From positions 1-43,264 of IMG/VR virus record IMGVR_UViG_3300046323_000059: 43,264 nucleotides of DNA; one strand, given 5' to 3'. Positions 22,703-30,057 of this stretch are shown here, in pieces (the first letter of the stretch is position 1; each line of letters opens with the position of its first letter). Position numbers and translations under genes: made by a program. Source of the stretch: a virus. The notes under the pieces were generated by a model, which ran no database searches, was not told the origin of the DNA, and saw only the letters and a list, made by a program, of their open reading frames with translations.

Positions 22703-25134
22703 CACTAAAGACCCAGCAAGAGATTGAACACGAGATGTACTCAGGCGGAATTATCCGTGCTGAGAACTCTATGAACAAGGCCGAAGAACAAGGCCGTGCC
22801 CATCAGAACCCCTACGCTAAGGAGATTTTCCGTGAGTATGTCTTACCTCTTGCAAAGGTCATTGATGCAGAAGTCAATTCCCCCAAGCCCGGTCGCAACA
22901 AGGCGCACGTTATGCTACTTGCTGGACTCGACCCAGAAGCAATTGCCTTCCTCACAATCCGCAGGGTACTGTCCAACGTCCTCTCATCTAAGCCAGACAC
23001 ACACCGCCGCCTTGCCCATGACATTGGCCTAAGCGTCTATCGTGAGTTGATACTCACACAGATTCAAGAGCAGGCACCTGACCTATACGACACACTGTCT
23101 AAAGACTTTGCTCGTCGCTTGTCTAAGGATGAGCGCCACCGCTTAGTGGTATTCATGCAGCAGGCTAAGAAGGCTGAGCTATCCATCGTAGAGTGGAACG
23201 TAGGCAGCAAGGAGCAAGTGGGTATGTATCTGCTTGGGCTGGTAGAGAACGCTGGTCTAGTAGTGCTGGGTGCAGAGACACGGACAGGATACAAGCGCGA
23301 TGCTTGCGAGGTTCTGCTGTCACCAGAAGTCATGGAGTTTGTAGACAAGATCAAGGCCCATGTCGCTGTCACTATGCCTATGTTCGGGCCTTGTGTAGCA
23401 GAGCCTAGGGACTGGGGCTTCGAGCAACCCGGCGGGTTTCATACTACCCGTATGCGGCGTATGTGTAGTGACCTGATTCATGGTCGCCGTGCTGCACGTA
23501 ACCTAGGCAAGGCTACTGATATGCCAGTAGTCTACAGTGCTGTTAACGCTTTGCAGAAGACAGCGTGGCAAGTCAATGCCCGTATGCTTAACACAGTCTA
23601 CGCTATCTCCAAGAGCTTTAGCACCAAGGAGATTGTATCCTTAACAGATACACCTAAGCCACCGCGCCCAGAGTGGCTGAACCAAGATGCTTCTAAGGAA
23701 CCCAAGGATACTTGGCCTGTCGAGCGCCTTAAGGAGTTCAAGGACTGGAAGCACGAGATGACTGAGTGGCACACACAGCGTAAGATTCTAGGCACACGTT
23801 ATGCTAGGTTCTATAACGCTACCCGTACTGCTGAATCCTTCCGCGACTACCCCGCAATTTACTTCGTGTACTTTGCTGATAGCCGTGGCCGCCTGTACCC
23901 GCTAACCCAAGGTATCAACCCACAAGGTAGTGACCTGAGTAAAGCACTCATCCACTTTGCAGAAGGTAAGCCCATCCCTGATGCTACTGCTAAGCGCTGG
24001 TTTTATGTGCAAGGCGCTAACAAGTGGGGCTTTGATAAGGCTACACTAGATGACCGCATGGCATGGGTAGAAGAACGCAGTGATATGATTCGTTCCTTTG
24101 CTGCTGACCCGGTTAACAACCAAGGGTGGTTGGAAGCTGGCGACCCATTGCAGTTCCTAGCGTGGTGCTTTGAGTATGACGAATACTGCAATAGCCCTAC
24201 TACTTTCCTAAGCCATCTACCAATCAGCATGGATGGTAGCTGCAACGGGTTACAGAACCTTAGCGCAATGTTCCGGGACTCTATTGGTGGTGCTGCTACT
24301 AACCTCACTAACAACAGTGTGATGCGGGACATTTACTCTGACGTTGCCAAGGCCGCAGAGAAACGCCTAGCTGCTATGGTACTTGAGGGCGAGGAGGCCG
24401 AGATGCGGGACAAGTGGCTAGCCCACGGCATTAGCCGCAAGGCTGTGAAGCGTAGCGTTATGACTACCCCTTACGGTGTGACAGAGCGCAGCGCTACAGA
24501 GTACGTCATTGATGACTACCTCCGCGAGAACCTCGGCCCTACCTTTGACTCTAAGGAGTACCGCAGGGCAGCAGCATTGCTTATGAAGGCAGTGTGGCCC
24601 GCTATTGGTGACGTTGTAGTTAAGGGCCGCGAGGCAATGGACTGGCTTAAGAAAGCAGCGCGTATCATAATGAAGACTGGGCAGTACGAGACTATCTCTT
24701 GGGTTACACCCAGTGGGTTCCCTGCTTGCCAAGATTACTTTGAGGCTGAGGTACACCGCATCCGTACATGGTTGCATGGCCCACTCAAGATTCGTGTTAT
24801 GTCAGAGACTGACAAGCCCGATGCAGCTAAACATGCTAGCGGTATGGCACCTAACTTTGTGCATAGCCTAGATGCAGCGCACTTGCACCTTACCTCGGCT
24901 GACTGTGCTAAGCAGGGTATCACCTCGCTGGCTATGATTCACGATGATTATGGAACACACGCCGCTGACGCACAGAAGTTATACGACTCTATCCGTAAGC
25001 AGTTTGTGGCTATGTATATAGCTTGTGACCCACCCGCCGACCTCGTTGCTAAGTACCCATGCTTGCCACCGCCGCCCACAAAAGGCAGCCTTGACATTAT
25101 GGAAGTCTTAGAATCCGACTTCTTCTTTAGTTAA
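22699..25134 (+). CDS. Single-subunit DNA-directed RNA polymerase, T7 type
   Basis: The 811-residue polymerase would transcribe the late genes. Motif A is FADSRGRLYP (Asp394), motif B is RKAVKRSVMTTPYG (Lys584), and motif C is IHDDYGTH (Asp749). The protein ends ESDFFFS, similar to the FAFA-type end of T7 polymerase, which closes the active site. The gene stands after the replication genes rather than first, so early genes must be read by the host polymerase. Candidate promoters are the GGTACCTATACTA motifs at 25140, 28309 and 40160. Confidence 0.96.
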   Translation: MTLKTQQEIEHEMYSGGIIRAENSMNKAEEQGRAHQNPYAKEIFREYVLPLAKVIDAEVNSPKPGRNKAHVMLLAGLDPEAIAFLTIRRVLSNVLSSKPDTHRRLAHDIGLSVYRELILTQIQEQAPDLYDTLSKDFARRLSKDERHRLVVFMQQAKKAELSIVEWNVGSKEQVGMYLLGLVENAGLVVLGAETRTGYKRDACEVLLSPEVMEFVDKIKAHVAVTMPMFGPCVAEPRDWGFEQPGGFHTTRMRRMCSDLIHGRRAARNLGKATDMPVVYSAVNALQKTAWQVNARMLNTVYAISKSFSTKEIVSLTDTPKPPRPEWLNQDASKEPKDTWPVERLKEFKDWKHEMTEWHTQRKILGTRYARFYNATRTAESFRDYPAIYFVYFADSRGRLYPLTQGINPQGSDLSKALIHFAEGKPIPDATAKRWFYVQGANKWGFDKATLDDRMAWVEERSDMIRSFAADPVNNQGWLEAGDPLQFLAWCFEYDEYCNSPTTFLSHLPISMDGSCNGLQNLSAMFRDSIGGAATNLTNNSVMRDIYSDVAKAAEKRLAAMVLEGEEAEMRDKWLAHGISRKAVKRSVMTTPYGVTERSATEYVIDDYLRENLGPTFDSKEYRRAAALLMKAVWPAIGDVVVKGREAMDWLKKAARIIMKTGQYETISWVTPSGFPACQDYFEAEVHRIRTWLHGPLKIRVMSETDKPDAAKHASGMAPNFVHSLDAAHLHLTSADCAKQGITSLAMIHDDYGTHAADAQKLYDSIRKQFVAMYIACDPPADLVAKYPCLPPPPTKGSLDIMEVLESDFFFS

Positions 25135-25139
25135 CTATT

Positions 25140-25152
25140 GGTACCTATACTA
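25140..25152 (+). promoter_or_regulatory. Putative late phage promoter, copy 1
   Basis: GGTACCTATACTA is identical to the motifs at 28309-28321 and 40160-40172. It stands directly after the RNA polymerase gene. Its last A is the first base of the ATG of the next small gene, so a transcript starting here would be leaderless for that gene, or the promoter mainly serves the genes after it. Confidence 0.6.
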
Positions 25153-25331
25153 TGCCCACCCAACCAAACCAGATTATCACTAGGCTGGCTTCTGACGTAT
25201 ATCGTCAGCTTGAACGTAAGTTCTCTAAGCCCTTAGTAACAACAGCCACTACCCAAATTGAGGTTGCTTATCAGCTAGGCGTACAAGCCGTACTACAGGA
25301 ACTCCGCAATGGATTTACTATCGAGAGTTAA
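25152..25331 (+). CDS. Small hypothetical protein after RNA polymerase
   Basis: A 59-residue ORF (MPTQPNQIITRLASDVYRQL and so on), probably helical, ending GFTIES. The ATG overlaps the promoter motif and no Shine-Dalgarno is visible, so translation could be leaderless or weak. It overlaps the following gene by 23 bases. Small genes at this position occur in phiKMV-like phages before the virion genes. No family is recognised. Confidence 0.55.
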   Translation: MPTQPNQIITRLASDVYRQLERKFSKPLVTTATTQIEVAYQLGVQAVLQELRNGFTIES

Positions 25332-25746
25332 CTGGCGTTGGGCTAGTCAAGCTGACGATGGCCTTATCTTTAATGCCCTACTAAACCTTGATCGCTACTC
25401 AGACAACTATGACTGGGCTGTAGGCAAAAACTTCGGCAAGGCTTGGTGTAGTATTGCAGCGGCAGTATCAGCAGGTAACGTAGCTATTGTAGATGGGTAC
25501 CTTGTGTGTGTAGAAACTATCACCCCTTGGTATAGCAATGCTACGGTACTGCAAGAGTGGCTAGTCCTTAAGCTGGAAGACGGTGGCAACATAGCATCAA
25601 TCCCTATTGCCTTGCAAGAGATTGCTATTGGGCGTGGTGCTAGCTTAATCATGTCAGCGGATAGTTCACCTGTTAACATCGTAGCAGGCGCTTATAAAGC
25701 GGCAGCGTTTAAGCCACTTACAACTTCATTCTACAAGGTAGTCTAA
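25309..25746 (+). CDS. Hypothetical virion-region protein (acyltransferase-like?)
   Basis: The 145-residue soluble protein has GLIFNALLNLDRYSDNYDW, VAIVDGYLVCVETITPWYSN and a C-terminal LTTSFYKVV. This resembles GNAT-fold proteins found at this position in some podophages, but the acetyl-CoA loop (Q/RxxGxG/A) is not clear, so the fold is only a suggestion. Its neighbours are virion assembly genes. It is followed after 1 base by the gp7.3-like gene. Confidence 0.55.
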   Translation: MDLLSRVNWRWASQADDGLIFNALLNLDRYSDNYDWAVGKNFGKAWCSIAAAVSAGNVAIVDGYLVCVETITPWYSNATVLQEWLVLKLEDGGNIASIPIALQEIAIGRGASLIMSADSSPVNIVAGAYKAAAFKPLTTSFYKVV

Positions 25747-25747
25747 T

Positions 25748-26080
25748 ATGGGATTCATTCGACAATCGGTAGCTAAGCTGACTGGCGCTGACGTACAAGC
25801 AGATATTGCTACACGACAAGCAGACGAGCAAGCTGCTGCTGTTCAAAGGGCCGCTGAGCAATCAGCTAAGGCTACTCAGGAAATGGCAGCACAAGCTGCT
25901 AAGACCCAAGAGGCAGCGGCAGCACGAGCAGCGGCTCAGGCAGCAGTAGCAGACAGTGCAGCTAAGCCTATTGAAGCACCAGACGTTACGCTTAATGCTT
26001 CGGCTAGCACCCCCGGTGCAGCACGTAAGAAACGCCAGTCTTTCGGTATCGGTGTTACTAACACTGGGGTAAACATCTAG
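25748..26080 (+). CDS. gp7.3-like tail assembly protein
   Basis: The 110-residue protein has a long Ala/Gln-rich coiled-coil centre and a basic, Gly-containing end (ARKKRQSFGIGVTNTGVNI). T7 gp7.3 is of similar size, lies directly before the portal gene, and also ends in a basic stretch followed by GGGINI, so I assign it by size, position and tail. In T7 this protein is needed for tail assembly and adsorption. The stop codon overlaps the GTG start of the portal gene by 1 base. Confidence 0.6.
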   Translation: MGFIRQSVAKLTGADVQADIATRQADEQAAAVQRAAEQSAKATQEMAAQAAKTQEAAAARAAAQAAVADSAAKPIEAPDVTLNASASTPGAARKKRQSFGIGVTNTGVNI

Positions 26081-27579
26081 TGTACTCAAAAGCCGCTGAT
26101 GTATGGTCACACCTGCACGGTCAGCGCTCCGGCATCCTTCGCAAGATTGAACGCTACGCTGCACTGACTATCCCTAAAGTTTGCTACCCAGAGGGATACA
26201 ACGACAATAGTTATGATGACTCCCATGACTATCAAAGCATTGGTGCCCAAGGTACTAACCACCTGAGCAACAAGCTGATGCTTGCTATGTTTGCCCCGAG
26301 TCGCCCATTTGCTAAGCTCCTACCCGGAGCCAAGGCTAAGGCACAGGCCCAGCAAATGAAGCTTACTCCTATCCAGTTGCAAGACATTCTGGCTAATGGT
26401 GAGCGAGAGGCTATCAAAGAACTCGATCGCCGTGGGCAACGCCCTAAACTATTCCAGCTTATGCGACACTTGATCGTAGCTGGTAATGCTTTGCTAGTGC
26501 TGAGCAAAGACGGTATGCGTGTGATGGGCATTAAGAAGTACGTTGTAAGGCGTAACCTCGAAGGCCAAGTCCTACACATCTGCGTCAAGGAAGACGTGCG
26601 CTTCGATGAGATTGATGTAAAGATCAAGAAGCTCTTGAGTACCCGCTTCCACGACGACACCACTGTTAGCTTCTACAAGTGGATTAAGAAGGAAGACAAC
26701 GGCTCTTACAGCATGACCCAATGGGTCAACGAGATTCTCTTACCCCAAGAGTATAACGGACGCTGGCCTGCTGAGCGTTGCCCATACCAAGCAATCACTT
26801 GGGACTTAGCCGACGAACACGACTATGGCACAGGCTTAGTTGAAGAGTATGCTGGAGACTTTGAAGCCCTTAGCGCACTGAGCGAGTCTGTAGTGGACGG
26901 TGCTGTGCAAGGTACGGAGTACCGCTGGATGGTTAACCCAACAGGCATGACCAGTATCGAAGAGCTAAACGCTAGCCAGAACGGTGACGCTCTTGCCGGG
27001 GTACCGGAAGATGTGCGTCCTACCCAAGGCGGTAATCCTCAAGCTATCGAGACAGCTAACGCTGTGTTAGACAAGTACGAGAAGCGTATTAGCAGGGGCT
27101 TCTTAATGGGTTCATCCATCATTCGTGATGCTGAGCGAGTTACCCAAGAGGAAGTACGCCTTACTGCACAGGAGCTAGAGACAAGCTATGGTGGTGTTTA
27201 CTCTACCCTAGCAGCTAGCGTACAGAAGCCCGTAGCACGTTGGCTATTTGATGCGGTCGATCTCAACCTAGCTGGCGCTGACCTAGACGTTACTATCGTA
27301 ACCGGACTAGATGCCCTTAGTCGTAACGGCGATCTAGAGAACTTCCGAGCAGCAATGGGCGACATGGCAGCAATGGCCCAAGTACCACCCGGCTTAGTGC
27401 CCCGCATTAAGTATGAAGACGTTGGACGTTTCATTGGACAAGGCCGTAACATCGACCTTAGTCAGTTCTTCCTGACTGATGCAGAAGCACAAGCACAGCA
27501 AGAGCAAGCAATGCAGGCTCAAGTAGCACAAGAAGTAGCAACCACGGCAGGCAATGCCGCTGTAACACCACAAGGATAA
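26080..27579 (+). CDS. Portal (head-tail connector), gp8 type
   Basis: This is a 499-residue protein with the T7-like portal pattern: SGILRKIERYAALTIPKV, QSIGAQGTNHLSNKLMLAMFAP, then RHLIVAGNALL and a C-terminal helical region with RDAERVTQEEVRLTAQELE. Twelve copies form the ring through which terminase packages DNA and to which the tail attaches. The start is GTG at 26080, immediately at the preceding stop; no ATG is found near. The Gln/Ala-rich tail (after about residue 470) is probably flexible. Confidence 0.93.
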   Translation: MYSKAADVWSHLHGQRSGILRKIERYAALTIPKVCYPEGYNDNSYDDSHDYQSIGAQGTNHLSNKLMLAMFAPSRPFAKLLPGAKAKAQAQQMKLTPIQLQDILANGEREAIKELDRRGQRPKLFQLMRHLIVAGNALLVLSKDGMRVMGIKKYVVRRNLEGQVLHICVKEDVRFDEIDVKIKKLLSTRFHDDTTVSFYKWIKKEDNGSYSMTQWVNEILLPQEYNGRWPAERCPYQAITWDLADEHDYGTGLVEEYAGDFEALSALSESVVDGAVQGTEYRWMVNPTGMTSIEELNASQNGDALAGVPEDVRPTQGGNPQAIETANAVLDKYEKRISRGFLMGSSIIRDAERVTQEEVRLTAQELETSYGGVYSTLAASVQKPVARWLFDAVDLNLAGADLDVTIVTGLDALSRNGDLENFRAAMGDMAAMAQVPPGLVPRIKYEDVGRFIGQGRNIDLSQFFLTDAEAQAQQEQAMQAQVAQEVATTAGNAAVTPQG

Positions 27580-27580
27580 C

Positions 27581-28303
27581 ATGGCAGAAGAACAAGTAAT
27601 CGAACCAAACATTACCCTTAACATCGGTGATGCCCCAGCAGCCCCAGCAAGTAACATCGCTGGCACACCACCTGAGGTACCACAAGTACCCGTAGTGGAA
27701 GAAACCGTAGCTTACGAACCCACAGGTGACGTAGGCTTGGACATGGCCCTTGACTTTATTGGCAAGGCTGGAATCTCCGTAGAACACCCTGCTATGAAGG
27801 CAGCCCAAGCAGGGGACTTCGCCTTGCTTAAAGCTACCTTAGCACAGAAGGGCGTACAGGGCTGGGAACAGTTCGTTGCTCTAGGTGAGGCAGCCTACAC
27901 TAAGGTAACTGCCGAGCAAGCTGCTAAAGAGAAAGCTAGCCGTGAGGCTATCATCAAAGAAGCAGGTGGCGAGGCAGAGTGGCAGGCTATTCAGAAATGG
28001 GCTGGGGCTAACGCCACTCCCGAAGAGAAAGCCCAGATCAATAAGATGCTTGGCGAGGGTGGCGTTGCTGCTAAGAGCGCCATCAAGTATCTCGTAGACG
28101 TTTACAATAAGGCAAACAACGTGGTCAAAGAACCCCTGAATCCTCTGGCTAACGCTGGAGCTAATGCACCTTCATCTAATGGACCACTATCCTCTAGTGA
28201 GTATGTTAAGGAAGTAGCAGCGCTTAACCGTAAACTCGGTGGGCGTATGGAAGACAGTAAGGAATACGCTACCTTACAACAACGTCGCTTAGCATCCCGC
28301 TAA
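27581..28303 (+). CDS. Capsid assembly (scaffolding) protein
   Basis: The 240-residue acidic protein sits between portal and major capsid, as gp9 in T7. It starts with a disordered Pro/Val/Glu-rich region (to about residue 45), followed by helices (GLDMALDFIGKAGISVEHPA, LLKATLAQKG, EAEWQAIQKWA), and ends with a basic region (KLGGRMEDSKEYATLQQRRLASR). Scaffolding proteins bind the capsid with such a C-terminus and leave on maturation. It is assigned from position and composition. Confidence 0.85.
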   Translation: MAEEQVIEPNITLNIGDAPAAPASNIAGTPPEVPQVPVVEETVAYEPTGDVGLDMALDFIGKAGISVEHPAMKAAQAGDFALLKATLAQKGVQGWEQFVALGEAAYTKVTAEQAAKEKASREAIIKEAGGEAEWQAIQKWAGANATPEEKAQINKMLGEGGVAAKSAIKYLVDVYNKANNVVKEPLNPLANAGANAPSSNGPLSSSEYVKEVAALNRKLGGRMEDSKEYATLQQRRLASR

Positions 28304-28308
28304 GATTC

Positions 28309-28338
28309 GGTACCTATACTACTCTAGCATATCGCTAG
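28309..28338 (+). promoter_or_regulatory. Putative late phage promoter, copy 2, with hairpin
   Basis: GGTACCTATACTA (28309-28321) stands in front of the capsid gene, where T7 has its strongest promoter. A hairpin CTAGC-ATATC-GCTAG (28324-28338) follows two bases later. The 5' hairpin would start the capsid mRNA and could protect it from decay. Confidence 0.6.
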
Positions 28339-28364
28339 CTTAACACTAAACAAAGGAGTCAATT

Positions 28365-29354
28365 ATGGCTTTAGATGACGCATTTAATATTGTTCGCCCC
28401 GGTCAATCAAACCAAGCTGGTGCGATTAACGCTCTTGCCCTTGAAGAGTTCACAGGTATCGTAGAAGGTACCATTGATCGACGCTCGGTTCTCAAGGGTT
28501 GGATTCCAGTTCGTACCGTTAAGGGTACCAACGCAGTAACTAACTTCGCCGTTGGTGAATCCACCTTGCAGAAGGCTACCGCTGGTCAACCTATTGACGG
28601 TACTGGTACTGACTTCGCTAAGCGTACCCTGACCATCGACACTGTGATCTTGGCTCGTGCTGTATTGCCCTTGCTGGAACAGTTCCAAACTTCCTACAAC
28701 GCTCGTCAAGAGATTGGCTCAGAGCATGGCAAGAAGCTCGCAAAGTTTATCGACCAGTCCTTCTTCATTCAGGCTATCAAAGCAGCCTTGTTCACTGAGT
28801 CCACCTACAAAGGTTCCGGTGCTTCCGGCAAACCTCAAGGTCACTACGGTGGCTCACAGCAGACTTTGGCTTCTGCTGGCGATGCTCTCGACCCTGCTAA
28901 GCTGTACGCAGCTATTGCTGGCATCTTCACCAAGATGGAAGAGAAAGACGTAGACCCTCGTGCTGACGATGTGATGATTGCTTTGCGTCCCGCAGAGTTC
29001 TACACCTTGCTCCAGAACGAGCAGTTGATTGATACCACCTACCTGACTGCAGAAGGCAACAGCGTTAAGGGTATGGTCTTGAAGACCTACGGTGTCCCAG
29101 TCGTTAACTCTGTTAACTTCCCCGGCGGCTCCACAATCTCTGGTCACTTGCTTGGCTCAGCCTACGATGGTGACTACTCTAAAGTAGTTGCAGCAGCTTT
29201 CTCTCCCCGAGCATTGCTGGCTGGCGAAACCATCCCATTGACTACTGATGCGTTCTACGACAAGATCAGCAAGAACTGGTTTGTTGACGCACACATGGCT
29301 TACAACGTAACGCCTAACCGTGCAGAGTTCGCCTCTGTAATCTTGAAACCTTAA
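28365..29354 (+). CDS. Major capsid protein
   Basis: This is a 329-residue protein with the T7/phiKMV-like capsid pattern: ALEEFTGIVEGTIDRRSVLKGWI, ARAVLPLLEQFQTSYNAR, then ALRPAEFYTLLQNEQLIDTTY and the terminal YNVTPNRAEFASVI. It forms the icosahedral head with the HK97 fold. A strong ribosome site (AAAGGAG) lies before the ATG, a dedicated promoter before it and two terminators behind it, all consistent with the highest expression in the genome. Confidence 0.95.
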   Translation: MALDDAFNIVRPGQSNQAGAINALALEEFTGIVEGTIDRRSVLKGWIPVRTVKGTNAVTNFAVGESTLQKATAGQPIDGTGTDFAKRTLTIDTVILARAVLPLLEQFQTSYNARQEIGSEHGKKLAKFIDQSFFIQAIKAALFTESTYKGSGASGKPQGHYGGSQQTLASAGDALDPAKLYAAIAGIFTKMEEKDVDPRADDVMIALRPAEFYTLLQNEQLIDTTYLTAEGNSVKGMVLKTYGVPVVNSVNFPGGSTISGHLLGSAYDGDYSKVVAAAFSPRALLAGETIPLTTDAFYDKISKNWFVDAHMAYNVTPNRAEFASVILKP

Positions 29355-29369
29355 GGTTCTAGACAATCG

Positions 29370-29392
29370 GGTATTCTTCGGAGTACCTTTTT
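29370..29392 (+). terminator. Terminator 1 after capsid (UUCG loop)
   Basis: GGTATTC-TTCG-GAGTACC forms a 7-bp stem (one G-U) capped by the very stable C(UUCG)G loop and is followed by TTTTT. It lies 16 bases behind the capsid stop. Confidence 0.85.
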
Positions 29393-29414
29393 GCCTAACA
29401 CTTTACAACCCATA

Positions 29415-29439
29415 CCCTCCCTAACCGGAGGGTTTTTTT
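29415..29439 (+). terminator. Terminator 2 after capsid
   Basis: CCCTCC-CTAACC-GGAGGG forms a 6-bp GC-rich stem followed by seven T. Together with terminator 1 it resembles the terminator T-phi behind T7 gene 10. GGAGGG of the stem is also about 10 bases before an in-frame TTG (29443) of the next gene. Confidence 0.88.
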
Positions 29440-29451
29440 CGATTGGTCCCT

Positions 29452-30057
29452 ATGGCATCTACTCTTGACGTAATCAATTCCTGCCTAGCCTCTATGGGCG
29501 AAGCCCCTCTTAACTCTGAGTCTGAGCCACATGAGTACAAGGCTAGTGCAAAGCGCTTGCTCATTAAGAGTAACCGTACCGTACAAACACCGGGTTGGTG
29601 GTTTAACACTGAGGTTGTAAACCTTGTGCCTAGCCCGGCTAACCAACAGATTCAGCTATCCAACGACACAATACAGTTCCGATCTGGTACGCGCCTACGC
29701 GATACTGGTGTACTCAACTCCCCTAAGCCTTGGATTGTCCAGCGTGGGCAGCGACTCTATGATACCCGTACTAACAGCTACACCATCACAGAGAACGTAA
29801 GCGGTGAGCTGGTCCGTGAGGTACCCTTCGAGGAACTCCCACCCAGCATTAACGATTTGATTGCTGCACTCACTGTGCTTAAGTTCCAGTCAGACTTTGA
29901 TGCCGACTCTAACAAGAGGGCTGAGCTTGGGCAGGACTACAAAGAAGCAAGGATGCGGGCTAACTCTGAGAACATCAGACAGCTATCCGTAAACCTGCTT
30001 AACAGTAACGAACGCCTTCAACGTATTAAGCGTGTATCACGCAGACAGGTGTACTAA
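29452..30057 (+). CDS. Tail tubular protein A (gp11 type)
   Basis: The 201-residue protein begins MASTLDVINSCLASMGEAPLNS, the typical start of T7-like gp11, and contains ASAKRLLIKSNRTVQTPGWWFN and TVLKFQSDFDADSNK. It forms the upper ring of the tail, docking to the portal. The ATG at 29452 has no good ribosome site. A TTG at 29443 lies at the right distance from GGAGGG in the terminator stem and would add three residues, so the start is uncertain. The stop overlaps the next ATG by 1 base. Confidence 0.9.
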   Translation: MASTLDVINSCLASMGEAPLNSESEPHEYKASAKRLLIKSNRTVQTPGWWFNTEVVNLVPSPANQQIQLSNDTIQFRSGTRLRDTGVLNSPKPWIVQRGQRLYDTRTNSYTITENVSGELVREVPFEELPPSINDLIAALTVLKFQSDFDADSNKRAELGQDYKEARMRANSENIRQLSVNLLNSNERLQRIKRVSRRQVY

